A stretch of 64,000 nucleotides of DNA from Campylobacter curvus (GCF_013372125.1 NZ_CP053826.1:620001-684000); one strand, 5' to 3'; shown: positions 38,363 to 47,957, counted from the first letter of the stretch. Program-made: numbers and translations. Notes: generated by a model not told the origin, from the letters alone.

Positions 38363-38817
38363 AAGAGCTCTTTGGCATCGTATTTTTGATCGCTTATGAG
38401 ATAGCTACGACGCAGCTTGGCTTTTTACCGCCGCTGATGGGGCTGTTTTTTACGTATTTGATCCTCGAATACACAAAAAAGCAAAAAAGATATACGGAAT
38501 TTGACTTTTATTGGTATTTTGCCGTCACGTTTTTGCTCTTTTGCGAGCAGATCCACGGCTTTTATCTCTTTTCCAGCGTGATAGCGTTTTTGATATTTTA
38601 TAACTTCGTAGTTGACTGGCTTTTTGTCACGATGAAGTGGCGCAACTGCTTGCTTGCGATATTCGTTGCCAGCGGATACGCCATGACATTTTTAGTAAAC
38701 AACCTCATCGCATACATGGAAAACGGCTCGTTTTTGAGCTTTGGGATAGAGTATTTTTTTTACATCGTGACAGAAACGATCCTGGCGATAATTTTATTTA
38801 AGGATCGCGTCGTATGA
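38329..38817 (+). CDS. Integral membrane protein in MreD position
   Basis: A protein of about 162 aa with four or five hydrophobic helices and aromatic-rich segments (YWYFAVTFLLFCEQIHGFYLF). It directly precedes PBP2 (4-nt overlap), the place where many bacteria have mreD, and overlaps the acetyltransferase gene by 34 nt. Sequence similarity to MreD is not obvious by eye. Start uncertain: ATG at 38329 is used; ATG at 38311 and TTG at 38302 are also in frame. A role in cell elongation is inferred only from context. Confidence 0.7.
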   Translation: MQRNSTDLQFLKELFGIVFLIAYEIATTQLGFLPPLMGLFFTYLILEYTKKQKRYTEFDFYWYFAVTFLLFCEQIHGFYLFSSVIAFLIFYNFVVDWLFVTMKWRNCLLAIFVASGYAMTFLVNNLIAYMENGSFLSFGIEYFFYIVTETILAIILFKDRVV

Positions 38818-40643
38818 GGATGCGTATAGTTTTTAGCGTGATAGCGCTATTTTGGATCATCCTTCTTAGCAGGATATATAATTTAAGCGTAAATTCCAAC
38901 GAATACTACAACGAGATCGCCGAGCAAAACGCCGTCAAGATGCAGTATATCCCGCCCGTTCGCGGTATCATCTTTGATGTCAAAGACAGACCCATGGCGA
39001 TAAACAGGCTTGGCTTTTCTATCCTCGTAAAGCCCCATCTTAGCGGTATGAAAAGCGAAATTTTAGACTCCGAGCTAAACTATATCGGCGGGCTGTTTGA
39101 CGATTTAAATGTCACAAAACTAAAGCGCGAATACATAAAAAACGACTCGCCTTACAATCAAGAATTTATAAATGTAGTGGAATTCATCGACTATGATAAA
39201 TTTCTGCCGTATTTTGCGAGCCTGTCGTTACGTGAAAATTTACGCATAGAGCCGGCCTCAAAGCGCCACTATCCATACAATGATCTAGCCTCGCACATCA
39301 TCGGCTACGTCGGTAGGGCAAATCAAAAAGATATAGAGAGCGACCCTCTTACGAAGCTCACCAACTACACGGGCAGAAGCGGTGTGGAGCGTTATTATAA
39401 CTCGGTATTGCAAGGCGTGGAGGGCTCTAAACGTATAAAAGTAAATGCCTTGAACGAAGAGATCGAGCAGATGAATTTCACCGCGCCGCACAGCAAAAAT
39501 ATAAAGCTCAGCATCGATCTTGAGGTCCAAAAATTTGTAGCCGATGTTTTTGGAGAGGATGCGGGAAGCGTGATAGTGATGAGCCTAAAAGACGGCGCTA
39601 TCATCGCTGCCGGCAGCTTTCCCGAGTATGATCTAAATCCTTTCGTGCTTGGCATCAGTCAAAAGGAGTGGAACGATCTTGTAAAAGACGTCGATCATCC
39701 CTTTACAAACAAGCTGGTAAACGGACTTTACCCGCCGGGCTCTATCGTAAAAATGGGTATGGCACTTGCATTTTTGGATAATGGCATGAGTAAATACGAC
39801 AGCTTTTACTGCTCGGGCTCGTATGAGCTTGGCGGGCGTAAATTTCGCTGCTGGAAGACCTACGGACACGGAAATGTCAATATGAATACGGCTATCCGCG
39901 AAAGCTGTGACGATTATTTTTATAAAGGTAGCCAAAAGGTCGGCATAGACGCTATCGTGCCGATACTTGAGCGTATGGGCTTTGGCACGAAAACGAACGT
40001 TGACCTGCCAAACGAATTCGTAGGCACACTGCCTAGTCGCGAGTGGAAGATGCGAAAATACGGTAAGGCGTGGTTTCAGGGCGAGACGCTCATCACCTCG
40101 ATAGGACAGGGAAATTTCCTCGTTACGCCTATGCAAGTAGCCAAATACACGGCCGGGCTCGCGACCGGACTAAATATAACGCCTCATTTTTTAAAGAGCA
40201 TAGACGGTGTGGATGTAGATTTCACGCCGACTGACGATGCTTTTACCGAGTTTGAGAAATCGCAGCTACCGGCCATCAGACACGCGATGTATGAGGTGGC
40301 GAACCACCCTAAAGGCACGGCAAATAGGCACTTTATCGGTAGTGTCGTGAAGGTCGCGGCAAAGACTGGTACCGCGCAAGTCGTAGGCATCTCGCAGACC
40401 GAGAAAAAGCGTATGCAAGAAGAAGATATGGCGTATTTGCAGCGCTCACACGCATGGATGACGACTTACGGGCCTTATGAAGATCCTCAATACGTCGTTA
40501 CGATGGTCATCGAGCATGGCGGACACGGCGGTAGTGCGGCAGGGCCTAAGATATCGCAAATTTACAATAAGCTTGTCGATATGGGCTACATCAACCTTGA
40601 AAAATCGATCGCAGCCGACGCTAAAAAGCAGGGTAAAAAGTGA
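38814..40643 (+). CDS. mrdA: Penicillin-binding protein 2 (elongation transpeptidase)
   Basis: Class B PBP of 609 aa: N-terminal membrane anchor (about 5-22), dimerisation domain with VRGIIFDVKDRPMAIN (about 43-58) and the GRSGVERYYNSVLQG segment, and a transpeptidase domain with SxxK in PPGSIVKMGMAL (near 308), SCD in IRESCDDYF, and KTG in VAAKTGTAQVVG (near 515). Crosslinks peptidoglycan during lateral wall growth together with RodA, which is encoded at 11.4 kb in this window. Overlaps the MreD-position gene by 4 nt. Confidence 0.95.
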   Translation: MRMRIVFSVIALFWIILLSRIYNLSVNSNEYYNEIAEQNAVKMQYIPPVRGIIFDVKDRPMAINRLGFSILVKPHLSGMKSEILDSELNYIGGLFDDLNVTKLKREYIKNDSPYNQEFINVVEFIDYDKFLPYFASLSLRENLRIEPASKRHYPYNDLASHIIGYVGRANQKDIESDPLTKLTNYTGRSGVERYYNSVLQGVEGSKRIKVNALNEEIEQMNFTAPHSKNIKLSIDLEVQKFVADVFGEDAGSVIVMSLKDGAIIAAGSFPEYDLNPFVLGISQKEWNDLVKDVDHPFTNKLVNGLYPPGSIVKMGMALAFLDNGMSKYDSFYCSGSYELGGRKFRCWKTYGHGNVNMNTAIRESCDDYFYKGSQKVGIDAIVPILERMGFGTKTNVDLPNEFVGTLPSREWKMRKYGKAWFQGETLITSIGQGNFLVTPMQVAKYTAGLATGLNITPHFLKSIDGVDVDFTPTDDAFTEFEKSQLPAIRHAMYEVANHPKGTANRHFIGSVVKVAAKTGTAQVVGISQTEKKRMQEEDMAYLQRSHAWMTTYGPYEDPQYVVTMVIEHGGHGGSAAGPKISQIYNKLVDMGYINLEKSIAADAKKQGKK

Positions 40644-41051
40644 TCACTCCTCCATCGTTCGCACGATCAGGCTTTTTGGAAGTTTGAATTTCGTGATGAT
40701 CTGCACCTCTTTTTCGCGCATCTGCCCGCCATCTTTCTCATGATCAAAGCCAAGCACGTGAAGCAGCCCGTGTATGAAAAGCAGGGCGGTCTCATCGTCG
40801 TTTGTGTGCCCTAGCTGGGCTGATTTTTGCGCGACTAGATCGGTGTTTATCACGATACAGCCGATAGGAGCGTGAAGCACTAGCTCAAGCGGGAAGCTAA
40901 GCACATCAGTCGTTTTATCAAACCCTCGCTCTTTTAAATTTATCTCTCTCATCTCCTCGCTATTTACGAAGCTCAGCTCGATATCTCCTGGTGTTAAAAA
41001 TGCGCAAATTTCATCTAAAATTTCAGGGTATTTTTCCTCGCAAAGTATCAT
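40644..41051 (-). CDS. ybeY: Endoribonuclease YbeY
   Basis: A 135-aa zinc RNase for 16S rRNA 3' maturation and ribosome quality control. The zinc motif [12 protein letters not shown] (near 110, H-x3-H-x5-H) and the upstream [11 protein letters not shown] block are complete. It is convergent with mrdA with no space between the stops, and about 57 nt from the divergent queC start. Confidence 0.94.
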   Translation of the reverse strand: MILCEEKYPEILDEICAFLTPGDIELSFVNSEEMREINLKERGFDKTTDVLSFPLELVLHAPIGCIVINTDLVAQKSAQLGHTNDDETALLFIHGLLHVLGFDHEKDGGQMREKEVQIITKFKLPKSLIVRTMEE

Positions 41052-41108
41052 TTTGACTCTTTAAATTTAAAATTTTGTATAATTTTAGCAAAAATCTCAA
41101 GGAAAACT

Positions 41109-41780
41109 ATGAAAAAAGCAGTCTGTATAATGAGCGGAGGCATGGATAGCACACTTTGCGCGGTGATGGCAAAGCGCGAGGGATACGAGATCATGGCGCT
41201 TCACTTTGACTACGAACAGCGCACGATGAGGCGAGAGAAAATGGCTTTTGAGCAAATCTGCGACCGTCTTGGTATAAAAAAGCGGCTAAATTTAGACGTC
41301 AGCTTTATCGCGGATATCGGCGGCAATGCGCTGACTGACAAGAATTTAGCCGTCTCTAAAGACGGTCTGGGCGATGAGATACCAAACACCTATGTGCCGT
41401 TTCGTAACGGGATATTTATCTCCATCGCCGCCGCGCTCGCCGAAAAAGAGGGCGCACAAGCGATTTATATCGGCGTCGTAGAGGAGGATAGTAGCGGTTA
41501 TCCGGACTGCAAGGGCGAATTTATCGAGTGCATGAATGCCGCCATAAACGTCGGCACGGCGCCTGAAACAAAGATAAAGATCGTCACGCCGTTAGTAAAT
41601 TTAAGCAAGGCTGACATCGTGGCAAAGTCGCTGGAATTTGGCTCTCCGCTCGAGCTTACTTGGAGCTGTTACGAGCGTGAGGACGAGGCTTGCGGGCTTT
41701 GCGACAGCTGCCGCTTGAGGCTAAGAGGCTTTGAAAGAGCCGGTGCAAAAGATAAGATAAAATACGCAAATTTAAGCTGA
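41109..41780 (+). CDS. queC: 7-cyano-7-deazaguanine synthase
   Basis: Makes preQ0 for queuosine in tRNA. The 223-aa protein has the PP-loop [13 protein letters not shown] at 9-21, the LNLDVSFI and [11 protein letters not shown] blocks, and a zinc site with four Cys near the C-terminus ([19 protein letters not shown] region, split C-x7-C-x2-C-x2-C). Start ATG with AAGGAAA 7 nt upstream. Stands alone. Confidence 0.95.
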   Translation: MKKAVCIMSGGMDSTLCAVMAKREGYEIMALHFDYEQRTMRREKMAFEQICDRLGIKKRLNLDVSFIADIGGNALTDKNLAVSKDGLGDEIPNTYVPFRNGIFISIAAALAEKEGAQAIYIGVVEEDSSGYPDCKGEFIECMNAAINVGTAPETKIKIVTPLVNLSKADIVAKSLEFGSPLELTWSCYEREDEACGLCDSCRLRLRGFERAGAKDKIKYANLS

Positions 41781-42061
41781 TAAGCAAATCTCTGAAATTC
41801 CATATATTTAACGTGATGTAAAAATAAAAATCTGCTATTGATTTTGGCTCTGTTATAATCAAATATCGATGCTCTTTTTATTCTCTCCTACACCATGCTG
41901 ATAGCCGCCAGCAAAGAAGTGAAAATCAATCGTATTTTTTGCGAAGTATTATTTTAAGACGTCGAGACTTTATTAAACAAAGTCTTTCATTTTGACATTA
42001 TTCTGATAAGCAAAATCATAAAAGCTTAAATATATAGATTAATCTTAATTTTTAAACTTCA
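41781..42061 (+). other. Gene-poor gap upstream of the hcp promoter
   Basis: No intact gene. At 41829-41872 it resembles 18669-18711 (shared TCTG-N11-GGCTCTGTTA), suggesting remains of the same repeat or insertion-sequence end. A plus-strand frame at 41891-41998 contains LRRRDFIKQSLSF before a stop, which looks like a Tat twin-arginine signal without a following protein; it may be chance. Confidence 0.4.
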
Positions 42062-42110
42062 TTGACTAAAATCAACTTAAAATACAAATAAATCGTGTAT
42101 AATGCGCTTA
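42062..42110 (+). promoter_or_regulatory. hcp promoter with FNR-type operator
   Basis: Palindrome TTGAC-TAAA-ATCAA at 42062-42075 fits the FNR consensus TTGAT-N4-ATCAA with one mismatch. A perfect -10 TATAAT lies at 42098-42103, 22 nt after the box, and the predicted start near 42110 puts the box centre at -41.5, the class II activator position. The haoCA promoter has the same geometry. Ribosome site AAGGAG follows at 42127-42132. Confidence 0.8.
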
Positions 42111-42137
42111 AATTTTCTAAAATTTCAAGGAGAAAAA

Positions 42138-43469
42138 ATGAGTAAAGATATGGAGATGTTTTGCTACCAATGCGAAATGAGCGCGCCCGAAGGCTGTGGC
42201 GCCAAGGGTCAGAGCCACGGTACCTGCGGCAAAGACGATACGCTCGCGCGCCTTCAAGATACGATGATTTTCGGTCTTAAGGGTCTTAGCGCTTATCGTC
42301 ACCACGCAGACGAGCTGGGCGCAGACACCAGCGCGGTAGATCGCGTGATGGCGGACACACTATATTTCACGCTCACAAACTCGAATTTCAACTTCGACGA
42401 GCACGTCAAACAGCTCCTTGCGGTCGGAAGTGCGGGTGTAGAGGTCATGAACATACTAAGCGAGGCGCATACGGCAAAATTTGGCATCCCTGCACCCGTA
42501 AAAGTGAGCCAAAACAAAGTAGAGGGCAAGGCGATCTTAGTAAGCGGTCACAACCTGCACGCCTTGGAGTTGTTGCTAAAAGCGACCGAGGGCAAGGGCA
42601 TAAACATCTACACTCACTCCGAGATGTTGCCCGCCCACGGCTATCCGCAGCTTCGCAAATATCCGCATCTAAAGGGCAACGTCGGCAAGGCGTGGTTCGA
42701 TCAAACCAAGCTTTTCAACGAATTTAAAGGCGCTATTTTGATGACTACTAACTGCATCGTGCCGCTTCGCTCGTCCTGTACCTATGCAGACCGCTTGTTT
42801 GGCTACTCGATCGCAGGCACGAACGGCGTAAAGCACATCGAAAACGACGATTTTACGCCGCTCATCGAGTGCGCTCTGGCTTGCGGCGACGTGAGCGGAT
42901 TTGATAGCGACGAGACGCTGGTGACGGGCGGGCATTACAAAACGATTTTAAGCCTTGCGCCGCAAATTTTAGAGGCGATCACGTCGGGTAAAATTCGCCG
43001 CTTTTTTGTCATCGCAGGCTGCGACGCACCGGGCAAAGGACGCGAATACTACCGCGAGCTAGCCCAGAGCCTACCTAAAGACTGCGTCATTTTGACATCA
43101 AGCTGCGGAAAATTTAGATTTAACGACATCGACTTTGGCAACGTGCCGGGTACGCAGCTTCCGCGATACATCGACCTTGGCCAGTGCAACGACAGCAACG
43201 GCGCGGTCAAAATCGCCCTAGCGCTCAGCGAAGCGACCGGTATCGCGGTAAACGATCTGCCGGTCTCGATCGTGCTGATGTGGATGGAGCAAAAGGCGGT
43301 CATCATCTTGCTAGCACTCTTTAGCCTCGGCATCAAAAATATCAACGTAGGTCCTAGCCTGCCTAGATTTTTCAACGACGAGATAGTGAATTTCTTGGTT
43401 CAAAATTTCGGTGTTCGCCCTATAAGCGGCGACGCACAGGCTGATTTGAAGTATTTCTTGGGCGAGTGA
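42138..43469 (+). CDS. hcp: Hybrid cluster protein (hydroxylamine reductase/NO reductase type), short form
   Basis: Fe-S protein of 443 aa. N-terminal cluster Cys lie in MFCYQCEM, then GCGA and TCGKDD; hybrid-cluster ligands are recognisable in LVSGHNLHALELLLKA (His), EMLPAHGYPQL (Glu), TTNCIVP, IAGCDAPGKGREYY, TSSCGKFRFN and LGQCNDSNGA (Cys), and MWMEQKAV (Glu). It is about 100 residues shorter than class I/II Hcp of about 550 aa, consistent with loss of one helical segment as in class III. Hcp reduces hydroxylamine in vitro and NO in E. coli. Start chosen at ATG with AAGGAG, 12 codons inside the longest frame. No hcr reductase gene follows. Confidence 0.93.
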   Translation: MSKDMEMFCYQCEMSAPEGCGAKGQSHGTCGKDDTLARLQDTMIFGLKGLSAYRHHADELGADTSAVDRVMADTLYFTLTNSNFNFDEHVKQLLAVGSAGVEVMNILSEAHTAKFGIPAPVKVSQNKVEGKAILVSGHNLHALELLLKATEGKGINIYTHSEMLPAHGYPQLRKYPHLKGNVGKAWFDQTKLFNEFKGAILMTTNCIVPLRSSCTYADRLFGYSIAGTNGVKHIENDDFTPLIECALACGDVSGFDSDETLVTGGHYKTILSLAPQILEAITSGKIRRFFVIAGCDAPGKGREYYRELAQSLPKDCVILTSSCGKFRFNDIDFGNVPGTQLPRYIDLGQCNDSNGAVKIALALSEATGIAVNDLPVSIVLMWMEQKAVIILLALFSLGIKNINVGPSLPRFFNDEIVNFLVQNFGVRPISGDAQADLKYFLGE

Positions 43470-43474
43470 AATTT

Positions 43475-43514
43475 AGGCGGCTAGTCCCGCCTGTTGGGGC
43501 GCTAAAAAAGCCCC
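43475..43514. terminator. Paired hairpins between convergent hcp and the next gene
   Basis: First hairpin AGGCGG/CCGCCT at 43475-43492 after hcp; second GGGGC/GCCCC at 43496-43514 with an A6 loop overlaps the 3' end of the minus-strand gene. Neither has a long T-run, but location between converging genes supports termination. Confidence 0.6.
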
Positions 43515-44485
43515 GCTTGCTCTTTGCTTTGATTTAGCACGTTTAAAAGCTCGCTTTTATCGCAAAAAACTAGCGCATATCTAAAGCCTTTTAAATTTTT
43601 TATCTCTTCTAATTCATCGAAATATAAGGCATTTTGCACGTTTATATCGCTTGATCTCGGTAGACAGATCAGCGCTTCGTCGATGCTGAAATTCTTTTGT
43701 AAAAATGCAGTCTCTATCAAAAAGAGCTCCTCGTCGTTTTCGACTATCAGCGCGCGAAAGCTGGCTCCGAAATTTGCGGGCTTGAAATTTTTATCGATAA
43801 ATATCGGCTCAAAGTGCGCTAGCGCCCTTGTATCGTTTAGTTTAAAGGAGATGTTATTTTGTTTGAAGTAGTGGAGCAAACCGCAAAGCATACCCATGAA
43901 AACGCGCGGGATGTTTAAATTTTGATAGTAGATCCCGTCGCAGATCATCGTTGTGAAAAATATCGAGCTTGGATTTATCGCTTGAGCCTTAGTATCGGTC
44001 CAAACGGCGTCGTAAAGTGGAGATATGCGCTGAAGCACGCGGGTATCGCCGCTAAAAAATATGTCCCCGTCCTTTGCACGCATGATCTTGTAAAAGAGCT
44101 CGGGCACGCTTTTAGGCATGAGTGCGGCGTTTTTACCAAGGCTTATGCGCTCCAGGATCGCCATTTGGGCGGCATTCACGGCGCAAAATTTCAGATTTTT
44201 ATGCGTCGCCTCAAAGCGCATGAGCCGCATGATCGCGGTTTGGACGCTGCTTACTTTGATATAGGCGATCTCGCTGTCTTTTTGGGGAAATTCCTCCTCG
44301 CCGATGACAGCGTAAGCGCCGTGTTTGACGGCCAGATCGACATCGTTTTCACCAGCGTCAAGCGCAAAAAACGCGTATCCTTGCCTCACGTTTTTAGCCT
44401 CGAAAGCAAAGTCTGTTATGCTAGAAACGCTTGGTTTGTTTAGGGTTTGCCCGTTGATCAGGCGCGCTAAATTTTCGATCGTCAT
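43502..44485 (-). CDS. Uncharacterised protein with MurE/MurF-like N-terminal domain
   Basis: A 327-aa soluble protein. The first 80 residues look like the UDP-binding N-domain of MurF (IENLARLINGQTL, VRQGYAFFALDAGENDVDLAVKHGAYAVIGEE), but no ATP-binding P-loop or ligase centre follows. The rest has no motif I can name. C. jejuni has an uncharacterised gene at the same place after metG. It begins one base after the metG stop, so they are cotranscribed. Perhaps a former Mur ligase with a regulatory or unknown role. Confidence 0.7.
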   Translation of the reverse strand: MTIENLARLINGQTLNKPSVSSITDFAFEAKNVRQGYAFFALDAGENDVDLAVKHGAYAVIGEEEFPQKDSEIAYIKVSSVQTAIMRLMRFEATHKNLKFCAVNAAQMAILERISLGKNAALMPKSVPELFYKIMRAKDGDIFFSGDTRVLQRISPLYDAVWTDTKAQAINPSSIFFTTMICDGIYYQNLNIPRVFMGMLCGLLHYFKQNNISFKLNDTRALAHFEPIFIDKNFKPANFGASFRALIVENDEELFLIETAFLQKNFSIDEALICLPRSSDINVQNALYFDELEEIKNLKGFRYALVFCDKSELLNVLNQSKEQAGLF

Positions 44486-44486
44486 A

Positions 44487-46397
44487 TTATCCGACTATCG
44501 CTCCGTTTTTGACCTTTTTTTGAGTGCTAAGTAGCGTCAGCGAGCCGTCTTCCGCGCTTAGGATCATGCCTTGAGAGACGTATTTTTTCATCATCGTTCG
44601 CTCTTTGAGATTTGCCAGGACGCAAACTTGTTTGCCGATGAGGTCGCTTGGGTCGTAGTATTTTGCGATACCAGAAAGTATGGTGCGAGGCTTTTGCTCG
44701 CCCAGATCGATCGTGAATTTCAGTAGCTTCTCGCTGCCTTCGACCCTCTCGCACTCCAGCACTTCGCCCACTTTTATGACGATTTTGGCAAAATCATCTA
44801 TCGTTATGACGTTTTCGTCCTTTTTCTCGTTTTGCGGCTCATTGACGCTTGGAGTGGTACTTGGCATCAGCTCGCTCTCGATCCTTGGAAACAGCGGCTC
44901 GGTCGGCTTTGAGACGAAATTTTGCACGCCGTTATCAAGCACCAGATCCTTAAAGTTTCGCTCGTTTATCTCGAAGCTAAGCGCCTCTGCGATCTTGTCC
45001 GCTGTTTTTGGCATCGCAGGGCTTAGTAAAACGGCTACTTTTGCAAGTAAATTTGCGCTTAGCGCGACAAGGGCGTTAGCCTCAGTCGTTTTGCCCTCTT
45101 TTATCATCGCCCAAGGCTCGTATTTTGCGATGACACCGTTTGCCAGCGTCACTACCTTCCAAAGCTCCTCCAAGTAGCGATTCGTGGCTAGAACTTCTAA
45201 ATTTTCTATTGCTGATTTTAGATGAGCGTGGGCTTCTTCTAGCTCGGCGTTGTAAAATTTAGCCACGTTTGAAGCGTCTATTTTAAACTCGCTATATTTG
45301 CCGCTCATGCCGATTATGCGGTTTAGTAGATTGCCAAGTCCGTTGCCAAGCTCGGAATTTATGCGCTCTATGAGTGCCTTTTGGCTAAAGTCGCCGTCTT
45401 GTCCAAACGGCACTTCTCGGAGCATGAAATATCTGAAATTTTCAAGGCCGTAAGCTTTAGCGACCTCCCTTGGATCGATGACATTTCCCTTGCTCTTACT
45501 CATCTTTTCGCCGTTACGTGTCCACCAGCCGTGGGCTGCGACGTGTTTTGGCAAGGCTAAATTTAAACTCATCAAAAACGCCGGCCAATACACCGCGTGA
45601 AATCGCAAGATATCCTTGCCCACGATGTGCGTGGTGTTTTGCCAAAAGTCCATCAATGCGTCGTCTCTTGAGTAGCCAAGCGTCGTGAGATAGTTTACGA
45701 GCGCGTCTAGCCAGACATACATCACGTGCTTTGGATCGTTGGCGCTAGCCGGTAGCTTCACGCCCCAGTCAAAGCTCGTGCGGGTGATGGAGAGGTCTTT
45801 TAGCCCGCCTTTTACGAAGCTTACGACCTCATTTTTCTTGCCTTTTGGGATGACGCAAAGCTCGTCGTTTTCATACCATTTTAGCAGGGCGTCTTGGTAT
45901 TTCGAGAGTCTAAAAAAGTAGCTCTCCTCTTTTACGATACTGGTCTTTCGCCCGCAGTCAGGACAGCAGTTGTCGTCAAGTAGCTGAGTAGCCGTGAAAA
46001 ACGTCTCGCAGCTAACGCAGTAAAAGCCCTCGTATTCGCCCTTGTAGATGTCACCGTTTGCCTGCATCTTGCTAAAAACATTTTGTGCGGTGAGCTTGTG
46101 CTCCTCGTCGGTCGTGCGGATAAAATGATCGTAGCTTATCTCAAACTCGTCCCAAAGCGTGCGAAATTTAGCGCTTATCTCGTCGGCGTATTCTTTTGGC
46201 GTCTTACCACGCGCTTTTGCGGCTTGCTCGATCTTTTGCCCGTGCTCGTCCGTACCGGTCATAAAGTATGTCGGATGCCCCTGTAGGCGCTTAAAACGTG
46301 CAAAGGTATCGGCGATTATCGTGGTGTAGGCGTGTCCGATGTGCGGAACATCGTTTACATAATAAATCGGCGTGGTGATATAAACTTTTTCTTTCAT
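44487..46397 (-). CDS. metG: Methionyl-tRNA synthetase
   Basis: Class I synthetase of 636 aa. HIGH motif HIGHAYT (about 20-26), zinc knuckle SCETFF...DDNCCPDCGRK near 130-148, KMSKS in EKMSKSKGNVIDP near 297, anticodon-binding helical domain to about 500, and a C-terminal tRNA-binding (Trbp111-like) domain (FAKIVIKVGEVLECERVEGSEKLLKF, in two parts near 540) used for dimerisation. Full length and ends as expected. Confidence 0.97.
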   Translation of the reverse strand: MKEKVYITTPIYYVNDVPHIGHAYTTIIADTFARFKRLQGHPTYFMTGTDEHGQKIEQAAKARGKTPKEYADEISAKFRTLWDEFEISYDHFIRTTDEEHKLTAQNVFSKMQANGDIYKGEYEGFYCVSCETFFTATQLLDDNCCPDCGRKTSIVKEESYFFRLSKYQDALLKWYENDELCVIPKGKKNEVVSFVKGGLKDLSITRTSFDWGVKLPASANDPKHVMYVWLDALVNYLTTLGYSRDDALMDFWQNTTHIVGKDILRFHAVYWPAFLMSLNLALPKHVAAHGWWTRNGEKMSKSKGNVIDPREVAKAYGLENFRYFMLREVPFGQDGDFSQKALIERINSELGNGLGNLLNRIIGMSGKYSEFKIDASNVAKFYNAELEEAHAHLKSAIENLEVLATNRYLEELWKVVTLANGVIAKYEPWAMIKEGKTTEANALVALSANLLAKVAVLLSPAMPKTADKIAEALSFEINERNFKDLVLDNGVQNFVSKPTEPLFPRIESELMPSTTPSVNEPQNEKKDENVITIDDFAKIVIKVGEVLECERVEGSEKLLKFTIDLGEQKPRTILSGIAKYYDPSDLIGKQVCVLANLKERTMMKKYVSQGMILSAEDGSLTLLSTQKKVKNGAIVG

Positions 46398-46414
46398 ATT
46401 TTTCCTTTTTAAAT

Positions 46415-46615
46415 TTAAAAATCAAAGCCGCCCGAGCTGCCCTTGGACATCGAGTTGTAGCAGGTATCTACGTAGTCTTTTCGTATCTGACAGTCAAAAA
46501 ATTTCTCACAGCTAAAGCAGCTTTTGAGCTCTTTTTGTTTTTGGCAATCCTGTAAAATTTTAGCCTTTTCCTCGAAGGCCAGCTCGAATTTATCCTTTTG
46601 CCCGCTCTCTTGCAT
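46415..46615 (-). CDS. Small cysteine-rich hypothetical protein
   Basis: A 66-aa protein with five Cys (QDCQKQ, SCFSCEKFFDCQIR, DTCYN) and a Ser/Gly-rich tail GSSGGFDF. Spacing could bind a metal, but it matches no family I know; a gene of similar size occurs between metG and fbp in C. jejuni. Its start overlaps the fbp stop (TGATG), so it is made with fbp. Confidence 0.75.
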   Translation of the reverse strand: MQESGQKDKFELAFEEKAKILQDCQKQKELKSCFSCEKFFDCQIRKDYVDTCYNSMSKGSSGGFDF

Positions 46616-47478
46616 CAGTCTTTTCCGTAAAATTTATGAAGCAGGGCGATCTCGCCAGCGGAGCCAAAGAAACAAGGCGAGGTCTGATGAGTCTTTGTGA
46701 TATTTACGTCAAATAGTGTATCGCTCTTGCCGTCACTCGTTGCACCGCCCGCGTTTTCGTAGATGAATGCAAACGGCAGCACCTCAAAGAGCAGGCGCAG
46801 CTTGCCGTTTGGGTGATCGCTCGTGGCAGGATAGCTAAAAAGCCCGCCACCTTTTAGTAAAATTTGGTGCAAGTCGCTGACCATCGCTCCTGAGTAGCGT
46901 AGGCGGTATCCTTCGTCAAACAGCTCGTTTATGAAGGCTCTATGCGTTTGATCCCAGCCTTTTTGCGTCGCACCTGTGGCGTTTAGTTTGCCTTTTTGGG
47001 CTAGCTCGAGCTCTTTTACGAATTTAAAATTCCCGTCTTTGCCAAGGCGGTAAAATTTTGGCTTCGCGCCCTTTTTATCGTTTATGACTAGCTCCAAGCG
47101 AGGACCGTATATGCTGTAAGCTGCAGCTATTAAATTTTGGGGCTTTAGCTCGTTCTCGTAGATGCCAAATATCGAGCCCACGGCGAAATTTACATCTACA
47201 AGGCTCGAGCCGTCCAGCGGATCGTATGCGATTATGAATTTCCCGTTTGCATTTATAGGCAAAATTTCGTCCTTTTCCTCGCTGACTAGCGCTTTTACGC
47301 AGCTAAGAGCCTTAAATTTGGCTGTGATTATCTCGTCGCTTTGCACATCGAGCTTCAGCTGGGTGTCGCCCGTGGCATTTTCGTGCGTCGTATAGCCAAG
47401 ATCGGCGTATTTTATGACCTCGCTTATCTCTTTTGCTACGCTTTTTATCATCTCGAAAATTTCATTTAAATCTTGCAT
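46615..47478 (-). CDS. fbp: Fructose-1,6-bisphosphatase, class I
   Basis: Gluconeogenic phosphatase of about 287 aa. Metal site blocks are LVSEEKDE (near 78), [21 protein letters not shown] (near 103) and [17 protein letters not shown] (near 207), with [19 protein letters not shown] including the metal-binding Glu. Campylobacter lack phosphofructokinase, so this supports gluconeogenesis. Two adjacent ATG codons (47481 and 47478) follow the mobB stop; I take the second, whose spacing from AAAGG is better. Confidence 0.94.
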   Translation of the reverse strand: MQDLNEIFEMIKSVAKEISEVIKYADLGYTTHENATGDTQLKLDVQSDEIITAKFKALSCVKALVSEEKDEILPINANGKFIIAYDPLDGSSLVDVNFAVGSIFGIYENELKPQNLIAAAYSIYGPRLELVINDKKGAKPKFYRLGKDGNFKFVKELELAQKGKLNATGATQKGWDQTHRAFINELFDEGYRLRYSGAMVSDLHQILLKGGGLFSYPATSDHPNGKLRLLFEVLPFAFIYENAGGATSDGKSDTLFDVNITKTHQTSPCFFGSAGEIALLHKFYGKD

Positions 47479-47957
47479 CATACAGCCTTTGCATTTTCTA
47501 GTATCCACGCGCAAATCGCGTCTATGTCGTCTAAATTTATATTTTTTATCTCGTAGGGCACACTGGGCTTATAGGTGGCTATCGCGTCTGAAAAGCTTAG
47601 ATATTTTTCGTCTATCTCGTCTTTAAATACGCTAAGACGCGGCAACGGCAGTGTCTTTAGCCCCTCGACCAAAAGTATGTCAAACTCTCCTAGCATCCTT
47701 ATGACCTCGTCTATTTGTGAGGGTTGCTGTGAAAAATACGTCGTCCTAGTCGGGCTCATCACGACGACCTCCGCCCCGGTCTGAGAAAATTTAAAGCTAT
47801 CCTTGCCCTCTACGTCAAATCTCGCCTTGTCGCCCGGGTCGTGCTTTACGACAGCGGTTTTTAGTCCTTGGTCTATGAAATGTTTGGCTACTTTTAAAAT
47901 GAGCGTGGTTTTTCCGCTGTTTGACGGGCCTGAAAACGCTATGGCGAGTCTTTTCAT
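47478..47957 (-). CDS. mobB: Molybdopterin-guanine dinucleotide biosynthesis adapter MobB
   Basis: A 159-aa P-loop GTPase: Walker [14 protein letters not shown] (about 8-20), [25 protein letters not shown] (split between 38 and 63) and [14 protein letters not shown] near 95. It assists MobA in attaching GMP to molybdopterin, needed for nitrate/formate/TMAO-type oxidoreductases. Overlaps fbp by one base. Confidence 0.93.
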   Translation of the reverse strand: MKRLAIAFSGPSNSGKTTLILKVAKHFIDQGLKTAVVKHDPGDKARFDVEGKDSFKFSQTGAEVVVMSPTRTTYFSQQPSQIDEVIRMLGEFDILLVEGLKTLPLPRLSVFKDEIDEKYLSFSDAIATYKPSVPYEIKNINLDDIDAICAWILENAKAV

